Shown here: one piece after another, positions 8,893 through 21,600 of the stretch | Numbering within the stretch: position 1 is the first letter of the stretch | How the letters are laid out: every line of letters starts with the position of its first letter | Source of the DNA: Astragalus membranaceus | Lineage: Eukaryota > Streptophyta > Magnoliopsida > Fabales > Fabaceae | DNA: 64,000 nt | Direction: 5' to 3' | NCBI GenBank assembly: GCA_039519185.1 | Contig: CM076848.1 | Location: 125,310,371 to 125,374,370 of the forward strand | Made by a program: the position numbers and the translations under genes | Notes under the pieces: model-generated | The model's database searches: none | Told to the model about the DNA's origin: nothing | The model's input: only the letters and a program-made list of their open reading frames with translations

Positions 8893-11710
8893 TGTCATAC
8901 CCTAATTTTGTCCGATAAAAAAAAGAGAGACTCGTTCCTTCTAGAAAATAATAATCACCTTTTCATGTCATATATTATTTAATTGCTACAATTTTTTTTA
9001 ATTATGAAAGAAAAAGAAAGAAAAATAAAATGGAAGCAAAGAAACAAAAAATGCAAAAGAGAAATGGGGTCTGTTTTAAAAAAAAATGAAGGTGTAATCA
9101 GTGTTACTTGAGTTGGGCCATCAGAAGCCCACTCAAATTGGGTCCAAACCCTACCCAACTCCACCAAACCCTACCCAACTCTTTCCAAACCCTAATTTGC
9201 CTCCCATCCCCCAAACCTTAACTGAATTCGGCCACACCCCTCACTCCCCTCCTTGAAAACGGCTACCATTAACTCCCCCTCCTTGATTTTCGCAATTCTC
9301 TCTCTCCCATTCATTGCATTTTCTCTTTCCCCACATGATTTTACTCCCTCCCACATGTTTCCCTTTCTTTCTCTCTCTCACTCCACGGCTTCCCCATCTC
9401 TCTCTTTCCTCTCCCACGTTCCTCTCCCTCTTTCACGCCTCACACGCCTCACTTTCACCTTCACACATTTCCCATCTTCCCTTTCATGCCTCTCACTTCC
9501 ATCCCTTCTCTCCTCTGCACACACCTTCTCACCCACATGCCTCCATACCTCCCCTTCGAATTCTTTTCACTTCCATGCCTTCACCAACCACTCTCACCTA
9601 ACCCTAAGACACCATGCCCCTTTCCCTCCTCAGAAATTTCTGCTCCCTCTGTCATATCAAGCCAGTCTCAAAGAAAAGAAGAAGCAACAGGGTATGGTGA
9701 AGGACAGTTTCGAAAAGAGAGAAGCACAGGACTAAAAAATCTCCAGGTATAAATATGGGTCTCCAAGAAGAAAAAAGGGGAGAGGGAAAAGAGAAGAAGA
9801 AAACCATCTCTGAAGAAGAAGATAGAAGGAGGAGTTCGTGAGCAAGGGTGGCAGCTTGGAGTCAAGAGGAGCAAATTTTTGTTGTTGTTGAATCTGAGAG
9901 AACCTTTTTTTTCTTTCCCTATTTTTTTTTTGTTTTTTACCATTATAAACTTCCCTAAATTTCTTCCTTTTGTTCTGTGAGATTTGAGAGGAAGGATCTA
10001 CCCTGCAGGATTTTCATTGGTAATATTTTTTTTAATCCTCTTGTTACTTTCATCATGTAATTCCTGTTCTAATTTTTTTTAGTCCTCTAATGTATGTCCA
10101 TGTATGCATAATATTTCATATGAACACTGAATATGATTAATTTCACACATGGTATTATAATTTCTGGAGAAACACAATTCATTCTATTATGTCATATCTT
10201 TTTATCTTTTTTTGGAAAAGGCATAATTTATGAGATATTTAAATGACTATTGTTTTTTTGGAATAAACATCATGTTTTTATTTCTAAATAACCATCATAA
10301 TAATAAAAACCCAAATCTTTTATTAAAATAAGTTAATCCAATATTTAAAAAAAAGGGTCAATAAGATTTATGAGATATATTGATAATTATGTTTTTTTGT
10401 GAAAAAAATTATCTATGTTTTTATTTAAAATAAATGATTACAATAATCAAAACCCAAATCTCCTGTTAGAAATAGTTTAGTCCAATGTTTTAAAAAAAAA
10501 GGGTCAATCAAATGCGTACTTTGCAAAAAAATCTTTTCTAACCAAACGTTTTAACATAAGCGACTATCGAATCCTTCACAACCGTGATTATTCTGAAACG
10601 AGTTAGCAAGCCGATTAGTCCAAAAGGAAACTAAGAAATCGTTTTCAAGCGCCAAACCGTTGTATGCACCCCCACGCTTTTAGTAGTACAGCCCCCCCCC
10701 CCCTTTTTGATAGCAAGCCCATCTTTTTAAACACAACCTAGTCCACAAAAGCGTTTTGGTCTCACTGTTCGCACCCCCTGTTTTTGATACAACACTCCTT
10801 GTTGTTAACTGTACCTCCCCTTTTTACTATCACTCATTCCGCTTTTATTTACACCATAATGCTTTCAAATCATTTTTCTTTCTTTCAAACAACCATACTC
10901 ACACAAAAAATATGTTGTTACTAACGGTCACTCTGAGCTTAACTTGTTTGACCGATAGGAATAACCTTCATTTTCAAAACGGATTAGTAGTAGTGATCAC
11001 TCTGAGTTCACTCGTTTGATCATCATGAACACCCCCCTAAACTTCAAAAAAAAAGGACTTTCAATCAACCAAAAATACAGACACAAACGTAATCTCAACT
11101 CCTTTTTTTTAGATCATGTTTCCCAGTAAGCATTTTCAAACAAACAAGCATTCGATCACAAATCGGTTATTTATAGTGGTTACTCTGGGCTCAGCTCGTT
11201 TGAACGCTGTAAACACCTTCTTTTTTCGAATAGGCTATTAGTGGTAACCACTCTGGATTTATCTGTTTGGTCACCATGAACGGCCTCTAGCTTCGCAAAC
11301 ATTCCAATAATTAAAAAACACCAACACACAAATATTTTCTACCCAAGAACTACGTAGCTTTGATTTCTCCATCGCACCCGGAGATACGTAGGAGCGGGGG
11401 CCCACTCCCGTCGAGCGCGAAAAATTAAAATTTTTATTAAGTCTTCCTTCCCGTTTTTTTTGCAAATAATAAAAAGGGTAATTTAAAATGTTTTCATTAA
11501 ATTAATTTTTCTACACATTAGATTAAAAGGTAACCTTTAGAAAAAAAGGATGTTGTGGGGTGCTAGTACCTTCCCCACACTTAATCGACCCCCGAACCCA
11601 AAACAAAGTTTTTTTTTCAATGTTTTTTTTACTATTAAATAAATATTGATGGCGGCTCCATTGTTCAAAAACAACGAAGAATCCCTCCTTCGGATTTTTC
11701 GGTCCCGACA
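8893..11710 (+). repeat. Ogre 5' LTR (2818 bp)
   Basis: Begins TGTCATACCC and ends GGTCCCGACA. It has an extra ~18-bp copy of the 'ccaccaaaccctacccaact' block (9160-9180) relative to the 3' LTR, which explains most of the length difference. It contains a long pyrimidine-rich zone (9180-9660), a diverged ~150-bp tandem duplication (about 10217-10510) and four hairpin-forming repeats (10925-11280). The open frames inside it are translations of pyrimidine-rich DNA. Confidence 0.93.
9746..9760 (+). promoter_or_regulatory. Candidate LTR TATA box
   Basis: The motif gtataaatatggg is preceded by C/T-rich DNA. Transcription would start about 30 bp further on, making most of the LTR R-U5. The same motif is conserved in the 3' LTR near 24426. 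Confidence 0.6.
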
Positions 11711-11712
11711 GC

Positions 11713-11732
11713 TGGCGACTTCACTGGGGACT
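11713..11732 (+). promoter_or_regulatory. Ogre primer-binding site
   Basis: TGGCGACTTCACTGGGGAC starts 2 bp after the LTR. It matches the tRNA-Arg-type primer site known for Ogre elements. Confidence 0.8.
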
Positions 11733-12555
11733 ATTTAAGAGGGTCAAGCCTAATTTAGTTAAATGTGTAGATATTTGTTAGTTTAGTACTTTTTTACCCT
11801 TAGCCCTTTTATTCGCATGTCTATTTTACTTATCTATTTATTTGCTTTATTGAACCTTAGGGTAGAAAACCTTTGCACTATTATCTGTATTTCTTTTGCA
11901 GCATGGGTAGTTTAGGTTGCGTATATCACACACATCAATTACACTTGTTTATTGCACACACTCTTGAGCGGGGCCCTATACCCGGGTCTAAAATAAAACC
12001 TAGGACGAGCGGAGACGATTAGTGTCAGTCATTCTGGATTTTATCTGTCTGTCTCTCATGAAAGCCTCGGCCAGAGTACGCTCTTTCGTGGTATCCCACA
12101 CCAGGTAGCTCGCTATCGTTGTGGGTCATATCACGAAGGAAATTTCAGCTCTGGAGACCCTTGTGAGGAAGTGATTAGAGCCACCTGAGAGATTGATCAC
12201 ACAAGTAGCCCTAGACCGTGACCTATATATAAGACCTAACCTGTTTAGGACACAAGGGCAATTCACCTACCCGTTGCATCATCGCAAAAACTTTTTATCT
12301 TTCAAAAAAAAATCAAATAATGAAAACCATTTACTCCTTTTGCCCTTTACGTATATTTTATGTGACATGGTTGATGTTTCTCAAAATTTGAATCACCAAA
12401 ATTTTCTTTGTAACGTCATTCTTTAATTCATCATACATCATCGTTATTTCAAAAAAAAAAATATACAAAAAAATCCTCACATGCATGCTATTCATCTCAT
12501 TTAGGTCTGCCGGGAATTGTAAGGGGCTCGAAAGTTTTGTCATAAGCAAGGCGAT
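11733..12555 (+). other. Ogre 5' leader
   Basis: Untranslated leader between the primer site and ORF1. It includes a diverged fifth copy of the LTR hairpin repeat near 12022-12065. No conserved ORF is visible. Confidence 0.6.
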
Positions 12556-14625
12556 ATGGGATCAAACTGTGAAGCAATCCAAACTCTGAACTACCCTATA
12601 GTAAAACAGCCTAATCTGACAAGTCTAAGGGAATGTGCTGGTCGATTGCCACCCATCGAGCGCAGGTCTTTTGATAGAGCGTATGGGAAAATTATTATGT
12701 TACTACAATTGGACGTGCAAACGGATGCCATTGCCGCTTTGAGCCAGTTCTACGACTCTTCATTAAGATGCTTCACCTTCAAAAATTTCCAGATGGCACC
12801 TACCCTGGAAGAATATACACAGATCTTCGGCTTTCCTTAACAAGACAATGGACCCTACCAGTATCAGGGACAATACTACACAGATGAGAAACTCGCCTCA
12901 ATGTTACAAACCAGCAAAGAGAACTTGAAGCTCCGGAAGAAAAATCGAAATGGCATTGCAGGATTCCCACAAGAGTATCTGGAAAGCCAAATGAAATCCT
13001 TCGCCGACGCTAGAAATTGGGGTCCTTTTAAGCAGGTGTTAGCTTTGACCATCTTTGGCATTGTCCTATTTCCACGCCTTGAAAGATATGTGGACACAAC
13101 AGCTATTGGTGTCTTCTTATCCTTCAAGGATGGAGAAAACCCACTCAATCCGATTCCAGCCATGCTCGCAGACACTTACTGTACTTTCACTTATTATAGT
13201 GAGCTAAGGGGAAAGAGGATATCTTGCTTCCTGCACGCCTTGTATGTTTGGCTTCTCACCCATGCTTTCGTTAACAAAGTCAGAGTAGAAGGCCCAATTG
13301 AAGACGCCAGAGGGTGTGATGTGAAGACAATGAACACTAGTGAATGGTTGCAAGTGCTAGGGGGCCTTCATGAATACAAGGTTCGTTGGCACCCATCATG
13401 GTGGAAAGATAGGCCCGCAGTAGTTTTTCAATGTGGAAACTTTCAAAACGTCCCGCTCATGGGGACAAGAGGATGCATAAATTACAATCCTTCTCTAACT
13501 CTAAGACAGCTGGGGTACCCCATGCGAAATCCGCCCACCGAAGACATGTTAATCCCTTTTTACCTCCATGAGGGAAGCCCAAAAGAGGTTGACATGCTTC
13601 GGAAGATTTCTCAAGCGTGGGATATAGTCGTCCGCAAGGGACAAGAGCTTACTAAGAGGAGCGGCGATAAGGAAACCACCTTTCGTCAATGGCTCCAAAA
13701 GAGGATCCAAGACACCCGATTGCCTTACCAAAGTGCACTATGGGTGGAGGAAAAAATACCTGAACCTACCCTTCCCACTGTCGAAGATTTAGATAAGCTT
13801 AAAATGGCATTGTTAAAGGCCGAGGAAGAAAAGAAGGGCTTGCAGGCAGAGTTAGAGAAAGTGCTCCTAAAAAACCAGAAGTTGGAGGAGGAGAACGCAA
13901 CTAAGTCAGTGGCCATTGAAGACAGCCGCAAGCAGCTCAAGATTGAACAAAAGGACAAACTAGATGTTCAAAAGTACCTAAGAGGGGCGAAAGAGGAAAT
14001 AAAACGTCGCAACCTGAAAATGAACCAAGCCATCGATGATGCATACAAGTGGAAAAAGTTATGGGAAGAATCAATGATTGCTGAAAAGACCGCACAGAGC
14101 CTGCTAATGGTATCAAAAAGAGAGTCCCGGATGATGGCAGCCGAGTTTGAAGAGCAAGTGAAAAGTATCAAGCAGGATAAAGATACCATTGAAGAGATAC
14201 TCCGAGAATACCAACAAGCCTTGAGAAGGGAGCATGAAAAATCTGATGAGCTGAACGACCATATCAGATATCAAGAGGAGGTTTACCACCAGTTGAAGAC
14301 AGAAAGCATCTATTGGGAGAACCGCTTTGTGGAGTTGGTCAGCAGGATAGAAAACCATGAAGCCTTCATAGAGTTGAAGAATGAAAGCTTATACTGAAAA
14401 GACAGATTCTCAAAGTTGGCATGGCTGGCCAATCGAGCTATCACGGGAATCCCCAAACGTCTAAAGGAGGCTAACGCGGCAATGCACCCGTTTAACACCC
14501 CGGTCCGAGTTTCCGAATTCATGGAGTTTTGCGAGGTTCTGATTGCCGAACTCCGGGAGAAGGCTGGCAGCACTACTAGTAGAAAAAGAGGGAGGAGTGG
14601 AAAAATGAAAGCCATATGTATTTGA
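12556..14625 (+). pseudogene. Ogre ORF1 (function unknown), two nonsense codons
   Basis: A single reading frame of about 690 codons with in-frame stops TAA at 12838-12840 and TGA at 14395-14397; both fit C-to-T or G-to-A changes. The N-terminal two thirds is a globular domain typical of Ogre ORF1 proteins (…LRECAGRLPPIERRSF…, …FGFP…, …HALYVWLLTHAF…, …VRWHPSWW…). Residues about 408-610 are a long coiled coil rich in Glu/Lys/Leu heptads. ORF1 is known from legume Ogre elements, but its role is not established. The ATG at 12556 is the first in frame after the leader. Confidence 0.85.
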
Positions 14626-14779
14626 GTGAAATTTAAAGAACATTGTACTTTTCTTTTCGAAGTTTTATTTCCAAAATGTTGTACTTTCCTCCATCAATGA
14701 AGTTTGTTTGTCTCACATGCTGATCCTTTATCTTGAAAATATTGTGGAACTTTAATCTGTGTACTTATGACAAATCAGG
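14626..14779 (+). other. ORF1-gag spacer
   Basis: AT-rich non-coding spacer ending in 'tatgacaaatcag', which could act as a splice acceptor just before the gag frame. No donor can be assigned with confidence. Confidence 0.35.
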
Positions 14780-17700
14780 ATGCGCTTGCAATTCCCGACC
14801 GAAAACAATAAGACTCATGCACACATGCATCATTCGCATTTTCATCCATTCATATACTCATACATATACTCATACCATGTGCCCCACCAACAGAGAGTAA
14901 AAGACAAGCTGGTGCGTCAACATCGCTATTGGACTCGTTCTCAGGCCAGAAACATGGAAGAAAATCAGGACAATCCGCCTCAAGATAACCTGGATCAAGG
15001 CAATCCACCTCAGGACCTAGGCAATCAAGAGCTTAGGGCAGAAATAGATGGGATGAAAGAACAGATGGCTGAAATCTTAAAGGTTTTACAAGCTTTGAAG
15101 GGCAAAGACACAAGTGAAGATGTCTCCGCTGGGAACACGGAAAATCAAGTTACCAACCCTCCTCCTCCCAATGGACTCGGGATCCCGCATACAGCGCCCC
15201 CCAGTGGGACTAATGACCAGGGTTACATATGGCCTCCTTACGGACTTCCACAAGGTTACACACCTCCGACAGTCGATGCTAATCCAGAAGACGGTCCCTC
15301 AGGAGTCGCGGGCCAACAACAGCTTACACCAACGGGTCACGATGGTAATCCGGGGGCACCACAAGTTCAAAACCCGACCCCCGTCGTCATACCACAAAGA
15401 CTCCCGCTTGGCTGCCCTCCACCGCCGATAGTTGACACTCAAGCTCAGGGTTCCAACCTCAGGAATCCCACTCATTCACATACCCCAAATGTGAACCCAG
15501 TCATAGTTCCGATGATTCATCCTTACTATGGTATGAGTGGGCTCCCTCACAATTACTCTATGGAGAACCCTCAAGCCAAAGACAAACTACAAATGCTTGA
15601 GGAAAGGTTGAGAGCAGTCGAGGGATCCAATGTTGGTGCAAGGGATGCTTATGACTTGTGCCTCGTCCCTAACATGGTCATCCCTCCAAAATTTAAGGTG
15701 CCAGACTTCGACAAGTACAGAGGGTTGACTTGCCCTGTAAGCCACTTAACCATGTACTGCAGGAGGATGGCGGCGTTTGCTCATGACGACAAATTGCTCA
15801 TTCACTACTTCCAAGATAGTCTGTCTGGGGCAGCTTCGAGCTGGTACATGCAATTAGAACGTGCCCATATCAGATGCTGGAAAGACCTAGCCGATGCATT
15901 TTTGACGCAATACAAATATAACATTGACATGGCTCCCGATAGAACACAGCTGCAGAGCATGACGAAGAGAGATAATGAGTCCTTCAAAGAATATGCCCAA
16001 CGCTGGAGAGGGTTGGCTGCACAGGTAGTACCATCTTTGTTAGAAAAGGAGATGGTATCCATGTTCATGGATACCCTTCAATCACCTTTTTACGACAGGT
16101 TGATTGGGAGCGTGTCTTCGAACTTTTCAGATATGATCGTCATCAGAGAAAGATTAGAGAATGGATGGAGAAACGGGAAGATTGCATATAGCTCCGCTGG
16201 AACCAGCAATCAGAAAAGGCCCTTCTCAGGTTTTCCTAAAAAGAAGGAGGGCGAAGCTAATGCCATCTCTGGATCCAGAAAGCCTCCCTACAACAACCCC
16301 CGACAGACTTTACAAATACCTACTCAAACACCACAAGCCCCACCTCACCAAGTCAACCCAGGCTATAGACCACAAAACTACCAAGAAAGAAAGCCCGCCA
16401 ATTTCGACCCAATACCCATGTCATACACAGACCTATTCAATCACCTCATCAGTCACAACTTGATCACTCCCCGTCCAATGAGACCCCTTCAACCTCCTTT
16501 CCCTAGAGGCTAGCTGTGGATTCCACGCTGGGGCAGTTGGCCATTCAACAGAAAATTGCAAGGCATTGAAATATGTGGTACAAGACTTAATTGAATCTAA
16601 ATGGTTAAGCTTCGCGGAAGATGGTCCGAATGTTGCCACTAACCCTCTGCCAGGGCACGGGAAACCCTCCGTCAATGCCATTGAGGATGTTGAGGGGCAA
16701 TTATTGGTCAGAAAAGTGGAGGACATTGTCACACCTCTGGACCTCATCCATGCTGATTTGTGTTACTTCGGAATCATTATGAAGGGATGTACCGGATAGG
16801 GCTCGTGTGCTGATCCCCTTTGTGTCGGGTCCTGTGAAGCATTCAAGCCAGTCCTGCAAGACTTATTAGACCGACACATAATACAAATAAGTCTTCAAAA
16901 GAAAGAGGAAGGCGTGTCGACTCTCCAGTCAAGCATTGACCAGAGCAAGAGTATCCGGAAACCACTAGAAATCCATTACAAAAAGGACACAAAGCTAACC
17001 ACCGCTGTGCCTAAACCAATCACTATTCAAGTGCCAGTCCCTTTTCCCTTTAAAAGCACCAATGCGGTCCCGTGGAATTACAATGTGAAAGTTCAGACTA
17101 CTCCTGATGTCATTAACATCTCAGGGACCGGTGGGATGACTCGAAGTGGGCGTTTCTATACCCCTGGAGGGCCTAGTGAGGACCGAACAAAAGAAGGGGA
17201 GGAAAGAGCCCGTAAGGGCAAACGCATAGAGCAGGAACCTGTCGATAAGAATGCAGGAAAGAAGACGTTATCCGAGCAAGAAGCCAGTGAATTTCTGAAG
17301 CTTATGAGACAAAGCGAGTATAAGGTGGTTGATCAACTGAACCAAACTCCCGCAAAGATATCTCTGTTGTCATTATTGCTCAGTTCCGATGCCCATCGTG
17401 CAGCATTGAAAAAAGTATTGAATGAGGCCCATGTCGCTCATGACATCTCGGTCGGCCAATTTGATGGGATCGTCGGAAACCTTGTTGCAAGTAATTATCT
17501 CACCTTTACTGATGATGAGATTCCAACTGAAGGAAGGGAGCACAACAAGGCCCTACACATATCTGTGAAGTGTGGAGATTACTCTCTTGCTCGGGTACTT
17601 ATTGACAATGGTTCATCTTTGAATGTATTACCCAGATCAACCCTGGAGAAATTAAATGTGGACTGTTCATACATGAGACCAAGCTCCATATTAGTCAGGG

Positions 17701-18464
17701 CCTTTGACGGATCGAAAAGGGAAGTCATCGGAGAAATGGAATTACCTGTGCAAGTAGGTCCGGAGCACTTCGTGTTGACCTTCCAGATAATGGATATTGC
17801 CCCATCTTACAGTTGTCTCTTGGGGAGGCCGTGGATCCACTCTGCAGGGGCAGTTCCCTCTTCTTTACACCAGAAGCTCAAGTTCATAGTCAACAATAAG
17901 CTGGTGGTTATTTTCGGTGAGGAAGACATGCTGATAAATAGGTCCTCTCCCACTCGTTACATTGAGGCTGCTGAAGAGTCTTTTGAAATTGCCTTCCAAG
18001 CATTGGAAATCGCCAATACATCTGCTATGTTAAAACCCAAGCTATCCAAGACTGCCGTGATGGTTGCTAAGTTCATGATAGGAAAAGGCTACCAAGCTGG
18101 AGGAGGCTTGGGAAAGACCGGACAGGGGATCCTGACGCCAATACAGCCAGAGGAGAACAAAGATAGGCATGGGATAGGATATCAGCCCAATCGCACTGAC
18201 AAGAGAAGGATTGTGGAGGAAAAGAAGGAGCGGAGGTTAGCCAGGCTTGAGGGCAGAGTGCCAAATACGAAGAGGATCATCATCTGCGACATCAAGGAAA
18301 GCTTTCAGAGTGCGGGAATGTTGAACCCCAATCAGATCGCCGCAGTTGAGGACGATCTAAGCGCTGAAGAAGGTGTCGTCAGTCTTGTACGCCCTTGTCC
18401 TGCAAACAAAAGGCTCGAGAATTGGGAGATCATTGATTTTCCTGTGGTTTTTAGTTCAAAGTAA
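14780..18464 (+). pseudogene. Ogre gag-protease, one frameshift and one nonsense codon
   Basis: The gag frame opens at 14780; an internal ATG at 14954 (MEENQDNPPQ) is an equally good start. It contains proline-rich spacer sequence and the retrotransposon gag domain (PDFDKYRGLTCPVSHL, YFQDSLSGAASSWYMQLE, FKEYAQRWRGLAAQV). The frame closes with TAG at 16511. The next frame continues with the zinc-knuckle-like CGFHAGAVGHSTENC, so a small indel lies near 16505. A TAG interrupts it at 16797. The protease follows with catalytic VLIDNGSSLNVLP (Asp-Asn-Gly) and LLGRPWIHSAG. A G-patch-like segment (GKGYQAGGGLGKTGQGI … HGIGY) is near 18085-18180. The stop at 18462 lies inside the predicted intron. Confidence 0.88.
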
Positions 18465-18660
18465 TGTTTCTATAATGTAATCCTCTGGCTCTGCCCAAAG
18501 CCTTAGGATATTTCATTCGGGCACGCATGTTTTCCTTTCAGTATTAATATCAATGCAACGTTATTTCAGTTCCCAATAAACCCCTGTTTTCCTTTTCTTT
18601 TTACATTCGCTTCTTATTTTCTTTCATTCGTTTTTATTCCGTTAATTTACACTAATGCAG
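18461..18660 (+). other. Predicted Ogre intron between protease and RT
   Basis: The donor AAA|GTAATG at 18461 and acceptor ctaatgCAG|A ending at 18660 enclose 200 bp that is T-rich before the acceptor. Removing it eliminates the protease stop codon and shifts from frame 0 to frame 2, the frame of the RT polyprotein. No stop occurs between 18661 and 19060. An intron at this position is the known Ogre arrangement. Confidence 0.8.
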
Positions 18661-21600
18661 ATCCGAAAAAAATGTATTTGAAAATAACAACGTCAATAAT
18701 CCATATTGTAACTTTGATCACCCCATCAATCAAACTGAGGAGGATGTTGAGGATAATTGGGAAACCCCTCCAGAGTTAATGAGAATGATGGAACAAGAGG
18801 AAAAAATAATTGAACCCCACGAGGAATCAACTGAAACGATCAACTTAGGCACGGAAGAAGACAAAAAAGAAGTCAACATTGGCACCACATTGAAAGACAG
18901 CGAGCGAGAGAAATTGGTTAGGTTGTTGTTTGACTATGTTGACGTCTTCGCATGGACATACCAAGACATGCCTGGACTGGACCCCAACATAGTCGAGCAT
19001 AAGTTACCGGTAAAACCAGAATGCCCGCCGGTAAAACAAAAGTTAAGAAGGATGAAACCATAGATGTCATTGAAAATCCGAGATGAGGTTAAGAAGCAGT
19101 TCGATGCTGGGTTTTTAGCGGTGGCCAAATACCCTCAATGGGTAGCCAATATTGTACCAGTCCCAAAGAAAGACGGGAAGGTTCGGATGTGTGTTGATTA
19201 TCGAGATCTGAACAGAGCTAGTCCCAAAGATGACTTCCCTTTGCCTCACATTGATGTCCTAGTAGATAGCACAGCACAACACTCTCTGTTCTCCTTCATG
19301 GATGGATACTCCGGATACAACCAAATTAAGATGGCCCCCGAAGACATGGAGAAAACCACCTTCATCACTCTCTGGGGAACCTTCTGTTACAAAGTAATGC
19401 CATTCGGACTGAAGAATGCTGGCGCAACATACCAAAGGGCAATGGTCGCATTGTTCCATGATATGATGCATAAGGAAATAGAGGTTTATGTGGATGACAA
19501 GATTGCAAAATCCAAGACTGAAGAAGAGCATATCGTCAATCTGCAAAAACTCTTCGAACGTCTCAGGAAGTTCAAACTCAGATTAAACCCTACCAAATGC
19601 ACTTTCGGTGTAAGATCGGGAAAGCTGCTGGGTTTCATAGTCAGTCAGAGGGGAATAGAAGTAGATCCAGCCAAAGTACGAGCAATACTAGAAATGCCGG
19701 TACCGAGTACTGAAAAAGAAGTTCGTGGTTTCCTGGGAAGATTGAACTACATCTCTAGGTTCATATCGCAGCTAACATCTACATGCGAGCCTATCTTCAA
19801 GCTTTTGTGCAAAAACCAAGAAACAAAGTGGAATGATAATTGCCAAGAAGCCTTTGAAAAGATCAAGAGGTACCTCCAAAATCCACCGATTCTGATGCCG
19901 CCTGTACAGGGAAGACCTCTCATCCTGTATCTAATAGTGCTAGAAAAATCGATGGGTTGTATACTGGGGCAACATGATGAATCCGGAAAGAAGGAACATG
20001 CCATCTACTATCTAAGCAAGAAATTCACCGAGTGCGAGACAAGATACTCATTGTTGGAAAGAACGTGTTGTGCTCTGGTCTGGGCTGCACGTCGTTTGAG
20101 GCAGTATATGCTGAGCCACACGACTTGGTTGGTATCTAAAATGGACCCAGTCAAGTATATTTTTGAAAAACCCACACTCACAGGGAGGATCGCTCGCTGG
20201 AAAATGCTACTATCTGAATACGACCTTTTATATGTCACCCAAAAAGCAATCAAGGGTAGTGCATTGGCTGAGTACTTGGCACACCAGCCCATTGAAGATT
20301 ACCAATCAATGCAGTGCGATTTCCCAGACGAAGATATAATGGCTCTATTCGTAGAAGGGAATCCTCCGGACAACGAAAGGTGGAGAATGTTATTCGACGG
20401 CGCTTCTAATTTATACGGGCACGGGGTCGGAGCTGTACTGATCTCTCCTGATAACCGCTTCGTACCGTTTACCGCTAGACTGAGTTTCTACTGCACCAAC
20501 AACATTGCAGAATATGAAGCGTGCGTCCTAGGCATCAAAGCAGCCCTTGAATGGAAAGTCAAAAGACTCGATGTATATGGGGACTCAGCTTTAGTCATCC
20601 ATCAGACAAAAGGTGACTGGGAAACCAGGGATTCCAAATTAATTCCTTATCATGATCACATCCAAAAGATGGTTGAACAATTTGAAGAGATCACTTTCCA
20701 TCATCTCCCTCGCGAAGAGAATCAGTTGGCCGATGCTTTGGCAACTTTGTCATCAATGTTCAACATCAATAACGACAAGAGTCTGACATTCATCCGAATC
20801 CAACATCGAGACCTACCGGCACATCATTGTGTGGCAATCGAAGAAGAGCCTGACAGTAAACCTTGGTATTACGATATCAAGCACTATATCACAAACAGAG
20901 AATATCCTCCTGGTGCCACCGAGAATGATAAGAGGACACTTAGGAGGCTGTCAATGGGTTTCTTCTTAAATGGGGAAGTGTTTTACAAGAGGAATCACGA
21001 TATGGTCCTCCTCAGATGTGTAGCAGAAGAAGAAGCAGAAAGAATTATGAAAGATGTCCATGAAGGCTCGTTCGGCACCCATTCTAATGGGCACACCATG
21101 GCAAGGAAAATCCTAAGGGCTGGCTACTACTGGTTGTCAATGGAGACTGACTGCTTCAACTACGTCAGAAAATGCCACAAATGTCAAATCTATGCCGACA
21201 ATATCCATGTACCACCTGTCTCTCTGAATGTCCTAACAGCACCATGGCCATTCTCAATGTGGGGAATGGATGTCATCAGTCCCATCAAACCCAAGGCATC
21301 AAACGGACATCGTTTCATTCTTGTCGCTATTGGTTATTTCACCAAATGGGTCGAGGCCGTTTCTTACGCCAGTGTAACAAAATCAGTGGTTGTCAGGTTC
21401 ATAAAGAGAGATTTGATTTGCCGCTACGGTCTTCCAAATAAGATCATCACGGACAATGGGACCAACCTGAACAATAAGATGATGAAAGAGTTGTGTGACG
21501 ACTTCAAAATCCAGCATCATAATTCCTCACCATACCGTCCAAAGATGAATGGGGCAGTTGAGGCAGCAAATAAGAACATAAAGAAGATCGTGCAAAAGAT

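Noticed and set aside
9253..9735. 160-codon frame in the Ogre 5' LTR, repeated at 23933-24415
   Set aside because: It is the translation of a pyrimidine-rich LTR segment (Ser/Leu/Pro/His only), present in both LTRs, with the TATA box directly downstream. It is not a protein gene.
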